From Rhodobacteraceae bacterium EL53 (GTDB lineage Bacteria > Pseudomonadota > Alphaproteobacteria > Rhodobacterales > Rhodobacteraceae), in contig OMPR01000012.1 in the NCBI GenBank assembly GCA_900313015.1, forward strand, positions 62,001 through 126,000: a stretch of DNA of 64,000 nt, given 5' to 3'. Below the pieces are notes generated by a model. The model made no database searches. It had not been told where the DNA came from and saw only the letters and a program-made list of their open reading frames with translations. Position numbers and translations under genes: made by a program. Shown one piece after another: positions 35,040 to 44,477 of the stretch. Every line of letters starts with the position of its first letter. The first letter of the stretch is position 1.

Positions 35040-36995
35040 ATGATACGATTATTCTTTGCGGGTCTTGCCGTCCTATTGTCCTGCCTAACAGCATCGGCCG
35101 AGGAACGAGACATCCAACCCATCCTGCAGGAGCATCAAGCGGCGATCGCTAAAAGCTCACGCAAGACCATAGGCCCGGCCATCGACGCGATTGCCACCAG
35201 TGGCTCGCCAAAGGCACAAACCGTGCTTGAAACATGGGCGGCCAAAGCCATGTGGATGCGGAAGTCCGACGGGGCGTTTCTTGTGGGGAAAAAAACCGAG
35301 AACAAAACCTATCAGTTGACCGATTTTGATAGCGGTGAAGTGGTAGGTACATATCCCAGTAAAGAGCTCAAACACCTGAAACCCAACAGCGGTGTCCGTG
35401 CCATGATCGCCACGGCGCTGGTGATGTTCCAGTTATCTGATCCGGACAAAGCCAAGCGACAGAGCGCCTTGACATCTATACAGCGTGATCCCTCTGCCGT
35501 GCAGTTGGCGCCCTTGCGTGCATCGATCGAGAATGAAGCTGATGCAATGCTCAAAGCCCGGAAGCAACGGCTCGAGCGGCTTCTAACAATTGGCTATGAT
35601 GTAGATATCAAGGCCCGTGTTGAAGCCATCGAAGAAATGTCCACTGATCTGAGTGTCGATGTTCGCGCGACCTTGAACCCATTGGTGGCGACGACGCGTA
35701 GTGTGGCACCGGGCAATGTGCCCGAAGGATTGAACATCGCGCGGGTTCTAGTGCCTGGCGCAGAAGGGTTCTCCAAGGACGAGGCCTATGACCTGCTGGT
35801 GGACAAGGGGTTGGCTCGGGCGCAGGTGTCGTCGGACGGTATGCGCAATGCACTGGTTGCCAATATTGATGGGGGTCGAGTCGGCGGCGTACCAGTGGCG
35901 CAGCTGGACAAGGATGACGCTCGTAGCCGTGCCTATGCTGCGCTGGCAGAGACCGGCAGAGTGCCTTCGCTTGTTACACAGACAGATATCGATGCCACCC
36001 TCGCGAAGCATGTATTCTTTGAAAGCTATGCCGAGCCATCAGTCGAAGTGACGACGGCGGCGAACCACGCACTGGATTCCATCGGCTTGAAGGTTGGTTT
36101 CAACCAGACGCTGGACCTGACCCTTGACGCGCTTTCCCTTGCATCGATCTACTTTCTCGCTGCCATTGGCCTTGCCATCACTTTCGGCGTCATGGGGGTT
36201 ATCAATATGGCCCATGGTGAATTTATCATGATGGGCGCCTATACCGGCTACGTGGTGCAGCAAATCATTCCTGATCACACCGTTTCAATCATCGTGGCAA
36301 TCCCGCTGGCCTTTGCCGTGACCTTTGCCGCTGGCGTGGCGATGGAGCGGCTGGTGATCCGCTGGCTCTATGCGCGTCCGTTGGAAACCCTGCTGGCAAC
36401 TTTTGGCATATCCATCGCTCTGCAACAGTTGGCCAAGAACATCTTTGGCACCCAAGCGCGCCCCCTGACAGCGCCGGGTTGGCTGGATGGAGCGCTGGTG
36501 ATGAACGACGTTGTGTCAATCAGCTATATCCGTATCGCCATCTTCATCCTTGCCCTCACGTTCCTAGGCATCTTCCTGTTTATCATGAAACGCACCAGGC
36601 TCGGGCTTGAAACCCGTGCGGTGACACAGAACCCAAGCATGGCCGCGTCGATGGGAATCAACCCCGGCAAGGTCAACATGCTAACCTTTGGTCTTGGCTC
36701 GGGCATTGCCGGAATTGCCGGTGTTGCCATCGGCCTTTTTGCCAAAGTGACCTCTGAGTTGGGCAGCGACTATATCGTTCAAAGCTTCATGACTGTCGTT
36801 GTCGGTGGGGTCGGTAACATCTGGGGCACACTGGCTGGGGCCGTCATGATTGGCTTCTTCCAGAAAGGCATCGAATGGCTGAACCCGTCGAACACTCTGG
36901 CGGCTCAGACCTACATGATTGTCTTCATCATCATTTTCATTCAGTTCCGGCCCAGGGGCATCATCGCCCTCAAGGGCCGCGCGGCAGGGGATTGA
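35040..36995 (+). CDS. urtB: urea ABC transporter permease UrtB with long N-terminal periplasmic domain
   Basis: A 651-residue protein. Residues 1-19 are a signal peptide (MIRLFFAGLAVLLSCLTASA); about 20-355 form a soluble, helix-rich region (repeated EAI..LST-like and QRDPSAVQLAPL segments suggesting HEAT-type repeats); the last 290 residues are the LivH-type permease (ALSLASIYFLAAIGLAITFGVMGVINMAHGEF). The extension is longer than in many UrtB proteins. The ATG was chosen because the signal peptide follows directly; upstream codons run back into urtA. Confidence 0.93.
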   Translation: MIRLFFAGLAVLLSCLTASAEERDIQPILQEHQAAIAKSSRKTIGPAIDAIATSGSPKAQTVLETWAAKAMWMRKSDGAFLVGKKTENKTYQLTDFDSGEVVGTYPSKELKHLKPNSGVRAMIATALVMFQLSDPDKAKRQSALTSIQRDPSAVQLAPLRASIENEADAMLKARKQRLERLLTIGYDVDIKARVEAIEEMSTDLSVDVRATLNPLVATTRSVAPGNVPEGLNIARVLVPGAEGFSKDEAYDLLVDKGLARAQVSSDGMRNALVANIDGGRVGGVPVAQLDKDDARSRAYAALAETGRVPSLVTQTDIDATLAKHVFFESYAEPSVEVTTAANHALDSIGLKVGFNQTLDLTLDALSLASIYFLAAIGLAITFGVMGVINMAHGEFIMMGAYTGYVVQQIIPDHTVSIIVAIPLAFAVTFAAGVAMERLVIRWLYARPLETLLATFGISIALQQLAKNIFGTQARPLTAPGWLDGALVMNDVVSISYIRIAIFILALTFLGIFLFIMKRTRLGLETRAVTQNPSMAASMGINPGKVNMLTFGLGSGIAGIAGVAIGLFAKVTSELGSDYIVQSFMTVVVGGVGNIWGTLAGAVMIGFFQKGIEWLNPSNTLAAQTYMIVFIIIFIQFRPRGIIALKGRAAGD

Positions 36996-36998
36996 ACC

Positions 36999-38228
36999 AT
37001 GCAACGCTCTTTCATTGCCAAGAACCCGTCTGTCCTGATCTTCCTTACCTGTTTGGCTCTGTTCACCTTGCTCGTCACGGTGCTGTCCGAGGGCTTTGGA
37101 ATCGGAACGATCTCGACCAGTTTCATCAAGACGCTGGGCAAGACCCTGTGCCTGTGCCTGATTGCGGTCGCTATGGACCTGATCTGGGGGTTCGCGGGGA
37201 TCCTGTCACTTGGTCATTTCGCCTTCTTCGGGTTGGGCGGCTACATGATCGGCATGTGGCTGATGTATGAACGCACCCGCCTGATCGTGGTGGAGTCGCT
37301 TTCACAGGCAGACATTCCGCCGACCAGTTCAGAGGTTGTTGATGCCATCGGCAACCAAATCTTTGGTGTAGTTGGTTCCAATGAGTTTCCCTTGATCTGG
37401 GCCTTTTCAGACAGCCTGTTCCTGCAATTGGTGCTGGTCGTTCTGGTGCCGGGGCTGCTGGCTTTGGTATTCGGCTGGTTGGCGTTCCGCAGCAGGGTGA
37501 CGGGCGTGTACCTGTCAATCCTGACACAAGCGATGACGCTGGCACTGGCGCTATACCTGTTCCAGAACGACAGTGGGTTGCGCGGAAACAACGGGTTGTC
37601 TGGCTTGCAGAACCTACCAGCCGTGACCGCCTCGCAGGACGCAGTGTCACTGTGGTTCTTCTGGGCCTCTGCTCTGGCCCTTGGGCTGGGCTATCTGCTG
37701 GCGGCTTGGATCGTTTCAGGCAAGTTCGGATCGGTCATCCGCGGCGTACGGGACAACGAGGCGCGCGTGCGGTTCCTTGGCTATTCGGTTGAAACCTACA
37801 AGCTCGTAATCTTCACCCTGACCGCCTGCATCGCCGCTATTGCGGGGGCACTCTATTACCCGCAGGCGGGCATAATCAACCCGGCCGAGGTTGCACCGAT
37901 CGCGTCCATCTACCTCGCAGTTTGGGTGGCCATTGGCGGACGCGGGCGGCTGTATGGAGCGGTCATCGGCGCCGCGTTCGTCAGCCTGCTCAGCACTTGG
38001 TTCACTGGCGGTCAGGCACCTGACATCTCGCTGGGTTTTTACACAGTCAAATGGGTGGACTGGTGGTTGGTGCTGCTGGGCTTGTCCTTTGTCGCGGTCA
38101 CCTTGTTCGCACCGAAAGGCATGGGTGGGCTTGTTGATCTGTGGAGCCAGCACAAAAATCCCAACCGCCATGGTGCAGATCTTGGTCCTGACGACGGCGC
38201 GCTGCGCGAACAGGAGGCGAGCCAATGA
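36999..38228 (+). CDS. urtC: urea ABC transporter permease UrtC
   Basis: Second inner-membrane permease, 409 residues, LivM family. It has AVAMDLIWGFAGILSLGHFAFFGLGGY, the family's motif around the second and third helices, and VRDNEARVRFLGYSVETYKL as the cytoplasmic coupling loop. A hydrophilic tail (HKNPNRHGADLGPDD) closes the protein. It starts 3 bases after urtB and overlaps urtD by 4 bases. Confidence 0.95.
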   Translation: MQRSFIAKNPSVLIFLTCLALFTLLVTVLSEGFGIGTISTSFIKTLGKTLCLCLIAVAMDLIWGFAGILSLGHFAFFGLGGYMIGMWLMYERTRLIVVESLSQADIPPTSSEVVDAIGNQIFGVVGSNEFPLIWAFSDSLFLQLVLVVLVPGLLALVFGWLAFRSRVTGVYLSILTQAMTLALALYLFQNDSGLRGNNGLSGLQNLPAVTASQDAVSLWFFWASALALGLGYLLAAWIVSGKFGSVIRGVRDNEARVRFLGYSVETYKLVIFTLTACIAAIAGALYYPQAGIINPAEVAPIASIYLAVWVAIGGRGRLYGAVIGAAFVSLLSTWFTGGQAPDISLGFYTVKWVDWWLVLLGLSFVAVTLFAPKGMGGLVDLWSQHKNPNRHGADLGPDDGALREQEASQ

Positions 38229-38965
38229 GTACGCTTCTTGAAGTATCCGGTGTGTCCGTCACGTTCGACGGGTTCCGCGCTATCAACAATCTGTCATTCC
38301 GGATTGGCGAGGCCGAACTGCGCGCTGTAATCGGACCCAATGGGGCCGGCAAGACCACTTTCATGGACATCGTCACCGGCAAAACCAAGCCGGACGAAGG
38401 CCGAGTGATCTGGGGCGAGAAATCCATTTCTCTTCTGAAGATGAATGAAGCCAAGATCGCCCAAGCTGGGATCGGACGCAAATTCCAGAAACCCACGGTG
38501 TTCGAAGATCAGACAGTGCAGGAAAACCTGCTGATGGCCTTGAAAAAACCACGTGGTTGGTTCGCTGTGCTGGCTTACAAGCCTAGCGCGGCTGACCTCG
38601 AAAAGGTTGGCGAGCTGGCTCAGGAAATCGGTTTGCTGAACGAGTTGAAACGCAAATCCGGCGAATTGAGCCATGGACAAAAGCAATGGTTGGAGATCGG
38701 CATGTTGCTGGCCCAGGAACCGCGTTTGCTGCTGGTGGATGAGCCTGCTGCAGGAATGACCCCGCAAGAACGCGAGCACACCACCGACCTTCTTCTGGAA
38801 GCGGCCAAGACCCGCGCAGTTGTGGTTGTCGAGCATGACATGGAATTCGTTCGCCGTCTGAATTGTAAGGTAACGGTTCTGCACGAGGGGGCCGTTCTGG
38901 CCGAGGGCAGCCTTGACCATGTCACCTCGAACCAAGAAGTCATCGATGTCTATCTGGGGCGCTGA
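38225..38965 (+). CDS. urtD: urea ABC transporter ATP-binding protein UrtD
   Basis: LivG-type ATPase of 246 residues. Walker A is GPNGAGKTT, the signature is an LSHGQKQWLEIGMLLAQ variant and Walker B RLLLVDEPAAGMT. The LSHGQKQWLEIGM form of the signature is the usual UrtD variant and separates it from LivG. It overlaps urtC (ATGA) and precedes urtE by 3 bases. Confidence 0.95.
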   Translation: MSTLLEVSGVSVTFDGFRAINNLSFRIGEAELRAVIGPNGAGKTTFMDIVTGKTKPDEGRVIWGEKSISLLKMNEAKIAQAGIGRKFQKPTVFEDQTVQENLLMALKKPRGWFAVLAYKPSAADLEKVGELAQEIGLLNELKRKSGELSHGQKQWLEIGMLLAQEPRLLLVDEPAAGMTPQEREHTTDLLLEAAKTRAVVVVEHDMEFVRRLNCKVTVLHEGAVLAEGSLDHVTSNQEVIDVYLGR

Positions 38966-38968
38966 AGC

Positions 38969-39664
38969 ATGTTGAAACTACAAGACCTGACCCTGCACTA
39001 CGGTCATTCGCAAATCCTGAATGGCATCTCAATGGAGGCCGAGATGGGTGAGGTGACCTGTGTGATGGGCACCAATGGCGTCGGCAAGACTAGCCTGATC
39101 AAGGCCATTTCGGGTACCCATCCGCGATCCGGTGGAACCGTGGAGCTGGAGGGCGAAGTGCTGGGTGTCCTGCTCTCGCACAAGTTGGCGCACAAGGGGA
39201 TCGCCTATGTGCCACAAGGGCGTGAGGTCTTTCCGCTGCTGACCGTGCGTGAGAACCTCGAAACCGGTTTCGTCTGTTTGCCACCTGCCGAGCATTTCAT
39301 TCCAGACGAAATATTTGAGCTTTTCCCCGTTCTTAAGGAAATGCAGAACCGGCGTGGCGGGGATTTATCAGGCGGGCAACAACAGCAGTTAGCAATCGCC
39401 CGGGCGCTGATAACCAAACCGCGACTGTTGCTGCTGGACGAACCGACAGAAGGCATCCAGCCCAACATCATCCAACAGATCGGCGAAGTAATCCGGCTGC
39501 TGCGGAACAAAGGCGATATGGCGATTGTACTGGTCGAACAGTATTTCGAGTTCGCTTATGATCTGGCTGACAGGTTTGTGGTTTTGCGCCGAGGCGAAGT
39601 TATGATGTCGGGCACGAAAGATACGCTAACCAAAGAGGACGTACTGAAAGGCGTATCTGTATGA
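38969..39664 (+). CDS. urtE: urea ABC transporter ATP-binding protein UrtE
   Basis: LivF-type ATPase of 231 residues, last gene of the urt operon. It has Walker A GTNGVGKTS, LSGGQQQQLAIARALITKP and LLLLDEPTEGIQPNIIQQIG, the last being a typical UrtE segment. Its 3' end faces the beta-propeller-like gene with 21 bases between and no obvious terminator. Confidence 0.95.
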   Translation: MLKLQDLTLHYGHSQILNGISMEAEMGEVTCVMGTNGVGKTSLIKAISGTHPRSGGTVELEGEVLGVLLSHKLAHKGIAYVPQGREVFPLLTVRENLETGFVCLPPAEHFIPDEIFELFPVLKEMQNRRGGDLSGGQQQQLAIARALITKPRLLLLDEPTEGIQPNIIQQIGEVIRLLRNKGDMAIVLVEQYFEFAYDLADRFVVLRRGEVMMSGTKDTLTKEDVLKGVSV

Positions 39665-39685
39665 GCTAAAGCGCTGATGAACAAC

Positions 39686-40549
39686 TCATCGGATCACTCG
39701 AAAGGTAAACAACGCCGACTCTTTGCCCGCGTCAGACACCAGATAAAGAACCTCGTGATCGCTGCTTAAAGCGATACCTTCGATACCTTTCAAATCTGGA
39801 ATTTCTTCACCGTCATACTCGATTTCAAGCCGTACCGCCCGATTTGACTGTAGGTCATAGAGAAAAACACAGCCCCCTCGGTCACTGGCCATCCAAAGGG
39901 CATCTTGGGCACGGTCATAATACAGACCTGAAATATCAAGTTTTTTGTCCTTTAAACCCGATACAAGAAACCCGTGCTTTGCCTTGAGTTTTCTGTGGGC
40001 CGTGATGCTGCTCAAATCACTCGAGATTTCCACAAGAAGCCGGGGCTTGCCTTCCTTAACCACAAAAATCCGGTGCCTCTCACGGTCTACCGCAATACCT
40101 TCAAGGCCTTTGTTTGTATCAGAGCCCTCAAAGTGGTCTGCGATTGCATCGTACCCTTTCATCTTGGAAATAGGCAGTCTGACCGATGCTGCAGAATTTC
40201 TCTCGTCAATCAGAACAATGGCATTGGTATCTTCCTGAACCATCAACACGATGCCCTCATCCCAGCCCGCACTCACGCCTTCCAGCCCCTCGTACGCTAT
40301 GGGGAATATCACATCGACGAGCGTTGCAGGCGTCTTAACGGAAAACAGTTCGGCGCTGTCGTCGCTGACGATCCAGAACGCCTGCGAATTCGGTTGAATG
40401 TCCAGGCCAGAAGGTTCCTTCAGGCGGTCACGCGGCAGATAAAGCGGTTCTTGTTTAATGAACTGCAATATCGGTGCATTTTGCGCCCGCACATCTGACA
40501 TCGCAGATGTAAGCAAGCTGGCGATCAGAAAAAAGCGCAGAAAAGTCAT
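39686..40549 (-). CDS. secreted beta-propeller-like protein, SdiA-regulated/YjiK family
   Basis: A 287-residue exported protein with signal peptide about 1-22 (MTFLRFFLIASLLTSAMSDVRA). The mature chain has repeated propeller-like blades: LKEPSGLDIQPNSQAFWIVSDDS, EGLEGVSAGWDEGIVLMVQE, NKGLEGIAVDRERHRIFVVKE and DLKGIEGIALSSDHEVLYLVSD. The recurring GLEGIA motif is typical of the SdiA-regulated (YjiK) and esterase-like-phytase groups. Probably periplasmic; function unknown. It is monocistronic and not evidently linked to its neighbours. Confidence 0.72.
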   Translation of the reverse strand: MTFLRFFLIASLLTSAMSDVRAQNAPILQFIKQEPLYLPRDRLKEPSGLDIQPNSQAFWIVSDDSAELFSVKTPATLVDVIFPIAYEGLEGVSAGWDEGIVLMVQEDTNAIVLIDERNSAASVRLPISKMKGYDAIADHFEGSDTNKGLEGIAVDRERHRIFVVKEGKPRLLVEISSDLSSITAHRKLKAKHGFLVSGLKDKKLDISGLYYDRAQDALWMASDRGGCVFLYDLQSNRAVRLEIEYDGEEIPDLKGIEGIALSSDHEVLYLVSDAGKESALFTFRVIR

Positions 40550-40835
40550 ATCAGTCCAAGTGCAGGAGCTAGGAAAATCTGGCCTGCCTTGAAATTGTTT
40601 CAGTTAAGGTTGGGACGCTCAAGCTGTTTTTGGAAACGTTTACCTGGTCAGACCCTTTCGGGGCGATTTGCGCAGACTTCGGTCCGAACGATGAAAAGGC
40701 GCGTATTCTGCCCCATGCGTTGTCGGCAATGGCGCTGGTCCAGTGCTGCAGATGACCCGAAGATCGCGCCAAGGCCTATCACGATTATCCCCTACCGCGT
40801 TAAAGACAGTCAGAACAGCTCATGAGGTAACTGCT

Positions 40836-41549
40836 TCATTCGACAATATCACCGTTCAGAAACGCTCGAGCCGGGTCGGTAGAAGGGCCAGAGAAAAATT
40901 GCTCAGCCGGAGCACTTTCATGTAGTTTACCGTTCAGCAGAAATAGAACATCTGTCGCCAGTCGACGCGCTTGCCCCATGTCGTGTGTTGACATGACCAA
41001 CCGCGTGCCTGCTGCATTCGCCCGCATCAAGATCGTTTCAATCTCACGAGTTGCGCGCCCATCAAGCGAGGAGCAGGGTTCGTCCAAAAACAAAACATCG
41101 GGCTTTGTTATCAACGCGCGGGCCAAGGCGAGTTTTTGGCGTTCGCCCCCAGACAGAAAATGTGCGGGCCGATCCAGCATTTTATCCAGCCCAACATCTG
41201 CTGCGGCGAGCGCGGCGTGTCCGCGTGCCTCAGCCCGTGGAAGCCCCGCCAGACAAAGCGGATAGATCAAGTTGCCCATGACCGATCGGCGCATCATCAC
41301 TGGTTGCTGAAACACAAACGATTGGCGTGACCTGGCCTCGATCGCGTCACAGGCCCATGTCACAGACCCTTCAGCCAAACGAGCAATCCCGTGAAGCATG
41401 CGCAAGAAGGATGTTTTGCCTGCCCCGTTTGGGCCAATCACAATCGTCGTGCCCTTTGCGGACAGGGTCAAATTGACGGGTCCGACAAGCACTTTACCGC
41501 GCCGGCGCACGGTTGCGCCGTCGACCACCAAGGGAAACAAGGGGCTCAC
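40836..41549 (-). CDS. tupC: tungstate ABC transporter ATP-binding protein TupC
   Basis: A 237-residue ATPase with Walker A GPNGAGKTS, signature LSGGERQKLALARALITKP and Walker B VLFLDEPCSSLDG. The phrase FVFQQPVMMRRSVMGNLIYPL is typical of TupC/ModC-like tungstate ATPases. Two adjacent GTG codons compete; the second (41549) is 7 bases from AGGAGG and overlaps the tupB stop as GTGA, so it was preferred. Tungstate fits the neighbouring formate dehydrogenase, but molybdate is possible. Confidence 0.85.
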   Translation of the reverse strand: MSPLFPLVVDGATVRRRGKVLVGPVNLTLSAKGTTIVIGPNGAGKTSFLRMLHGIARLAEGSVTWACDAIEARSRQSFVFQQPVMMRRSVMGNLIYPLCLAGLPRAEARGHAALAAADVGLDKMLDRPAHFLSGGERQKLALARALITKPDVLFLDEPCSSLDGRATREIETILMRANAAGTRLVMSTHDMGQARRLATDVLFLLNGKLHESAPAEQFFSGPSTDPARAFLNGDIVE

Positions 41550-42250
41550 CACCTACCCTCCTGTTCTGTGCGACCGATGATATGAATGGCTAGGTTCACA
41601 GCAATCGCCAGAGAAATCAGGACAAAGCCAAGTCCAAGCGCCAATGCAAAATCCCCTTTGCCGGTCTCAAGCGCGATGGCTGTAGTTAATACCCGGGTAT
41701 GATGGTCGATATTGCCACCAACGATCATGATCCCCCCCACTTCGCCAATGGCACGCCCGAATCCAGCCAAAGAGGCCGTCATCAACGCCCGGCGCCCATC
41801 CCACAAAAGGGCCGCGATACGTTGCCGCTGGGTGGTATTCATCGAAATAAGCAAATCATGATAATCCGACCAGAGTTCGCGCAAGGATTGATGTGCGATA
41901 GAGGCGATGAGCGGCAAGATAATGATGACTTGGGCAATGATCATAGCTGTGGGTGTAAACAACAAACCGAATACACCAAAAGGTCCTGATCTGCTTAGAA
42001 AAACATAAACGATCAGGCCAACAACAACCGGCGGCAAGCCCATGAGTGCATTCAAAACTGCAATCGTAATCCGCCGTGCGCGAAACCTGCGCACAGCAAG
42101 AAGAGCCCCCAACGGCAAAGCCAAAATTGAAGCAAACACCAAGGCCGACAACGTGACATGAAGCGATCGTAACGTGATTTCAACGAGATCCGAATCCAGT
42201 GTTATCACCAGCCAAAAAGCTTGAGCGAGGCCGTCCCATATCTCAAACAT
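41546..42250 (-). CDS. tupB: tungstate ABC transporter permease TupB
   Basis: A 234-residue inner-membrane permease with about five to six helices. The segment NALMGLPPVVVGLIVYVFLSRSGPFG and the loop GRRALMTASLAGFGRAIGEVGGIMIVGGNI, which combines the EAA region with the GE-G-IM-VGGNI signature, are typical of TupB. The usual binding protein gene tupA is not beside it: the next gene upstream is a divergent sensor kinase and nothing of SBP size follows tupC. Confidence 0.88.
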   Translation of the reverse strand: MFEIWDGLAQAFWLVITLDSDLVEITLRSLHVTLSALVFASILALPLGALLAVRRFRARRITIAVLNALMGLPPVVVGLIVYVFLSRSGPFGVFGLLFTPTAMIIAQVIIILPLIASIAHQSLRELWSDYHDLLISMNTTQRQRIAALLWDGRRALMTASLAGFGRAIGEVGGIMIVGGNIDHHTRVLTTAIALETGKGDFALALGLGFVLISLAIAVNLAIHIIGRTEQEGRW

Positions 42251-42280
42251 GCCTTCCCCCAGTTTCGACGCGACGTGTCG

Positions 42281-42299
42281 GTTCAGATGTTATCCGAAC
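42281..42299. promoter_or_regulatory. inverted repeat in the tupB / sensor-kinase control region
   Basis: GTTCAGAT and ATCCGAAC are inverted around GTT with one mismatch per arm. The site is 30 bases upstream of tupB and 220 upstream of the kinase gene. It could bind the local response regulator or a tungstate/molybdate regulator; no motif match is claimed. Confidence 0.3.
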
Positions 42300-42520
42300 A
42301 CAGCTCAATCACAGCACGCGAGCCAGAAAAACCAAATTCTAACCTCAAATGGAAAATAAGGACATTTTGTCCGCCTTTTTGTCCAAACGGCATCTGCATT
42401 CGGGCAGATCGACCACGGAACAGCACCCGCAATCAGAAGGCTCTGGTACAGGTATTTCTGTCTGGTAGGCTACCCTAACACATTCGGTTTTTACTGAAAT
42501 CTGCGCCAAAGGAGGGGACA

Positions 42521-44470
42521 TTGAATTCAGTACGCCTGAAGCTGTTGGTGCTCGCTCTTGCGCCTCTTGTAGTCTTGCTTCCGTTGTTGATGTTGCTGGC
42601 GATGACACGTTGGACCTCGGATTACGATGAGCTTTTGATCGCCAAGGTCGACAGTGATCTCCGCATAGCTGAACAATATCTGGGACGCATATTGGCCGGG
42701 ACCGGTGCGGGTATCGCCGCTATCGCAGACTCCCGAACTTTCCAATTTGCATTGACCGGACCTGCGGAAACGAGGGCCGCGTATCTAGAACAACAACGCA
42801 TTCAGCAAGCGCTCGATTTTCTCTACTACCTTCCGGCAACACAGACAGGCGAAGCCCAACACTGGCCAGTGGTTCAGGCCGCGCTCGGGGGCCAGCTGTC
42901 TTCGCAGATCGACATTTTCCCGGCCGATACAATTGCCAATTTCCCTGCCTTGGCCGAACGCGCGCGGGTGGACCTGATCGAAACCGAAGCCGCCGTGCCC
43001 ACCGATCGGGTGGTCGAAGATCGCGGCATGGTGGTTCATACTGCAGCACCCGTTGATCTGCTGGGGCATCAAGGTGTCCTGATCGGGGGGATCTTGCTGA
43101 ACAAGAACCTCGATTTCATCGATACCATCAACGCGCTGGTGTATCTCAACGCGGCGACGGGCGGGGAAAGACAGGGCACCGCGACTTTGTTTCTCGAAGA
43201 CGTCCGCGTTTCGACCAATGTAAGGCTGTTTGAAGATGTCCGCGCGTTGGGAACCCGTGTTTCTGCCGAAGTCCGGGCCGCAGTTTTGGATCAGGGCCGG
43301 ACATGGCTGGACCGCGCTTTTGTTGTAAACGATTGGTATATCTCAGGATATCTCCCGCTCAGCGACAGCTTCGGGAACCGGGTTGGGATGCTCTATGTTG
43401 GATTCCTAGAGGCACCGTTTGCCAATGCGAAACGATCCGCCTATCTCACTATGCTGGCTGCGATGGTCGCCGTGCTTGCCTTGTCTATCCCGCTTTTCCT
43501 TAGAATGGCGCGTGGTATTTTTTCACCGCTTGAACGCATGACCAAAACCATGAAGCGTGTGGAACACGGGGATCTGTCTGCGCGCAATGGCAGCGTCGGA
43601 TCAAAAGATGAAATCAGTCAAGTCGCAACCCATCTGGATACATTGCTGGATCAGGTCCAAGAGCGGGATCAGGCCCTGCGCAGTTGGGCAGAAGAACTGA
43701 ATGATCGCGTTGATCGGCGCACATCGGAGCTGCGCGACGCCAATGAAAAGCTAGAGGAAACATTTCAGCAATTGGTGCTGTCCGAAAAACTCGCGTCGAT
43801 TGGGGAAATCACTGCGGGGGTTGCGCATGAAATCAATAACCCCGTCGCCGTCATTCAAGGCAATGTAGACGTCGTGCGTCAGACACTTGGCCCAGATGCC
43901 GCTTGTGTGGAAACCGAATTGAATCTGATCGATAAGCAAGTACAGCGAATTGACGGAATCGTTGGCAAGCTTCTGCAATTCGCGCGCCCCACCGAATTCT
44001 CAGCCTCCGGAGAAGGCACATCGCTGGAGATGTTGGTAGACGATTGCAAGAGTTTAATCACCCACGTTCATCCACAGCAAAACGTTCAAATTGTCGCTCA
44101 GTTCAAAGCAGCGCCAAATGTTGCGATCAACACCGGGGAGATGCAGCAGGTTCTTGTGAATCTCATGGTCAATGCCATTCAGGCAATGGGTGGCGACGGG
44201 CAGCTGGACATCAGGGTAAAGCCGGTCCCTCGAAATGAGATCGACGGCGTAGAGCTTTCTGTTTCAGATACGGGACCGGGTATTGATGCAGACCATATGA
44301 AACGGGTGTTTGATCCCTTTCATACCACCAAACTGGGCGAAGGCACTGGGCTGGGATTGTCCATAAGTCAAACGCTGATCCAACAGGCAGGCGGGCATAT
44401 TTCCGCTCGAAATCAACTAACGGGCGGGGCCATTTTCACGGTTTGGATTCCTGCAGTCAAAGACACTTAG
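42521..44470 (+). CDS. membrane sensor histidine kinase
   Basis: A 649-residue two-component sensor. Helix 1 is near residues 5-27 (LLVLALAPLVVLLPLLMLLAM), a periplasmic sensor region of about 270 residues follows (cache-like, single-domain fold plausible), helix 2 is around 305-330, then HAMP (ERMTKTMKRVEHGDLSARN), a coiled coil, the H-box EITAGVAHEINNPVAVIQGN and the ATPase domain with DTGPGID and GTGLGLSISQTL. It starts at TTG, decided by the perfect AAAGGAGGGGACA in front. Convergent with the response-regulator gene, 7 bases apart. Substrate sensed is unknown; formate or a metal is plausible from context. Confidence 0.92.
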   Translation: MNSVRLKLLVLALAPLVVLLPLLMLLAMTRWTSDYDELLIAKVDSDLRIAEQYLGRILAGTGAGIAAIADSRTFQFALTGPAETRAAYLEQQRIQQALDFLYYLPATQTGEAQHWPVVQAALGGQLSSQIDIFPADTIANFPALAERARVDLIETEAAVPTDRVVEDRGMVVHTAAPVDLLGHQGVLIGGILLNKNLDFIDTINALVYLNAATGGERQGTATLFLEDVRVSTNVRLFEDVRALGTRVSAEVRAAVLDQGRTWLDRAFVVNDWYISGYLPLSDSFGNRVGMLYVGFLEAPFANAKRSAYLTMLAAMVAVLALSIPLFLRMARGIFSPLERMTKTMKRVEHGDLSARNGSVGSKDEISQVATHLDTLLDQVQERDQALRSWAEELNDRVDRRTSELRDANEKLEETFQQLVLSEKLASIGEITAGVAHEINNPVAVIQGNVDVVRQTLGPDAACVETELNLIDKQVQRIDGIVGKLLQFARPTEFSASGEGTSLEMLVDDCKSLITHVHPQQNVQIVAQFKAAPNVAINTGEMQQVLVNLMVNAIQAMGGDGQLDIRVKPVPRNEIDGVELSVSDTGPGIDADHMKRVFDPFHTTKLGEGTGLGLSISQTLIQQAGGHISARNQLTGGAIFTVWIPAVKDT

Positions 44471-44477
44471 TCTTGGC

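Noticed and set aside
40590-40748. Plus-strand frame reading EIVSVKVGTLKLFLETFTW onward between the propeller-like gene and tupC
   Set aside because: It looks somewhat protein-like but has no start codon with ribosome site and matches no tupA feature; it could be a gene remnant but cannot be supported.
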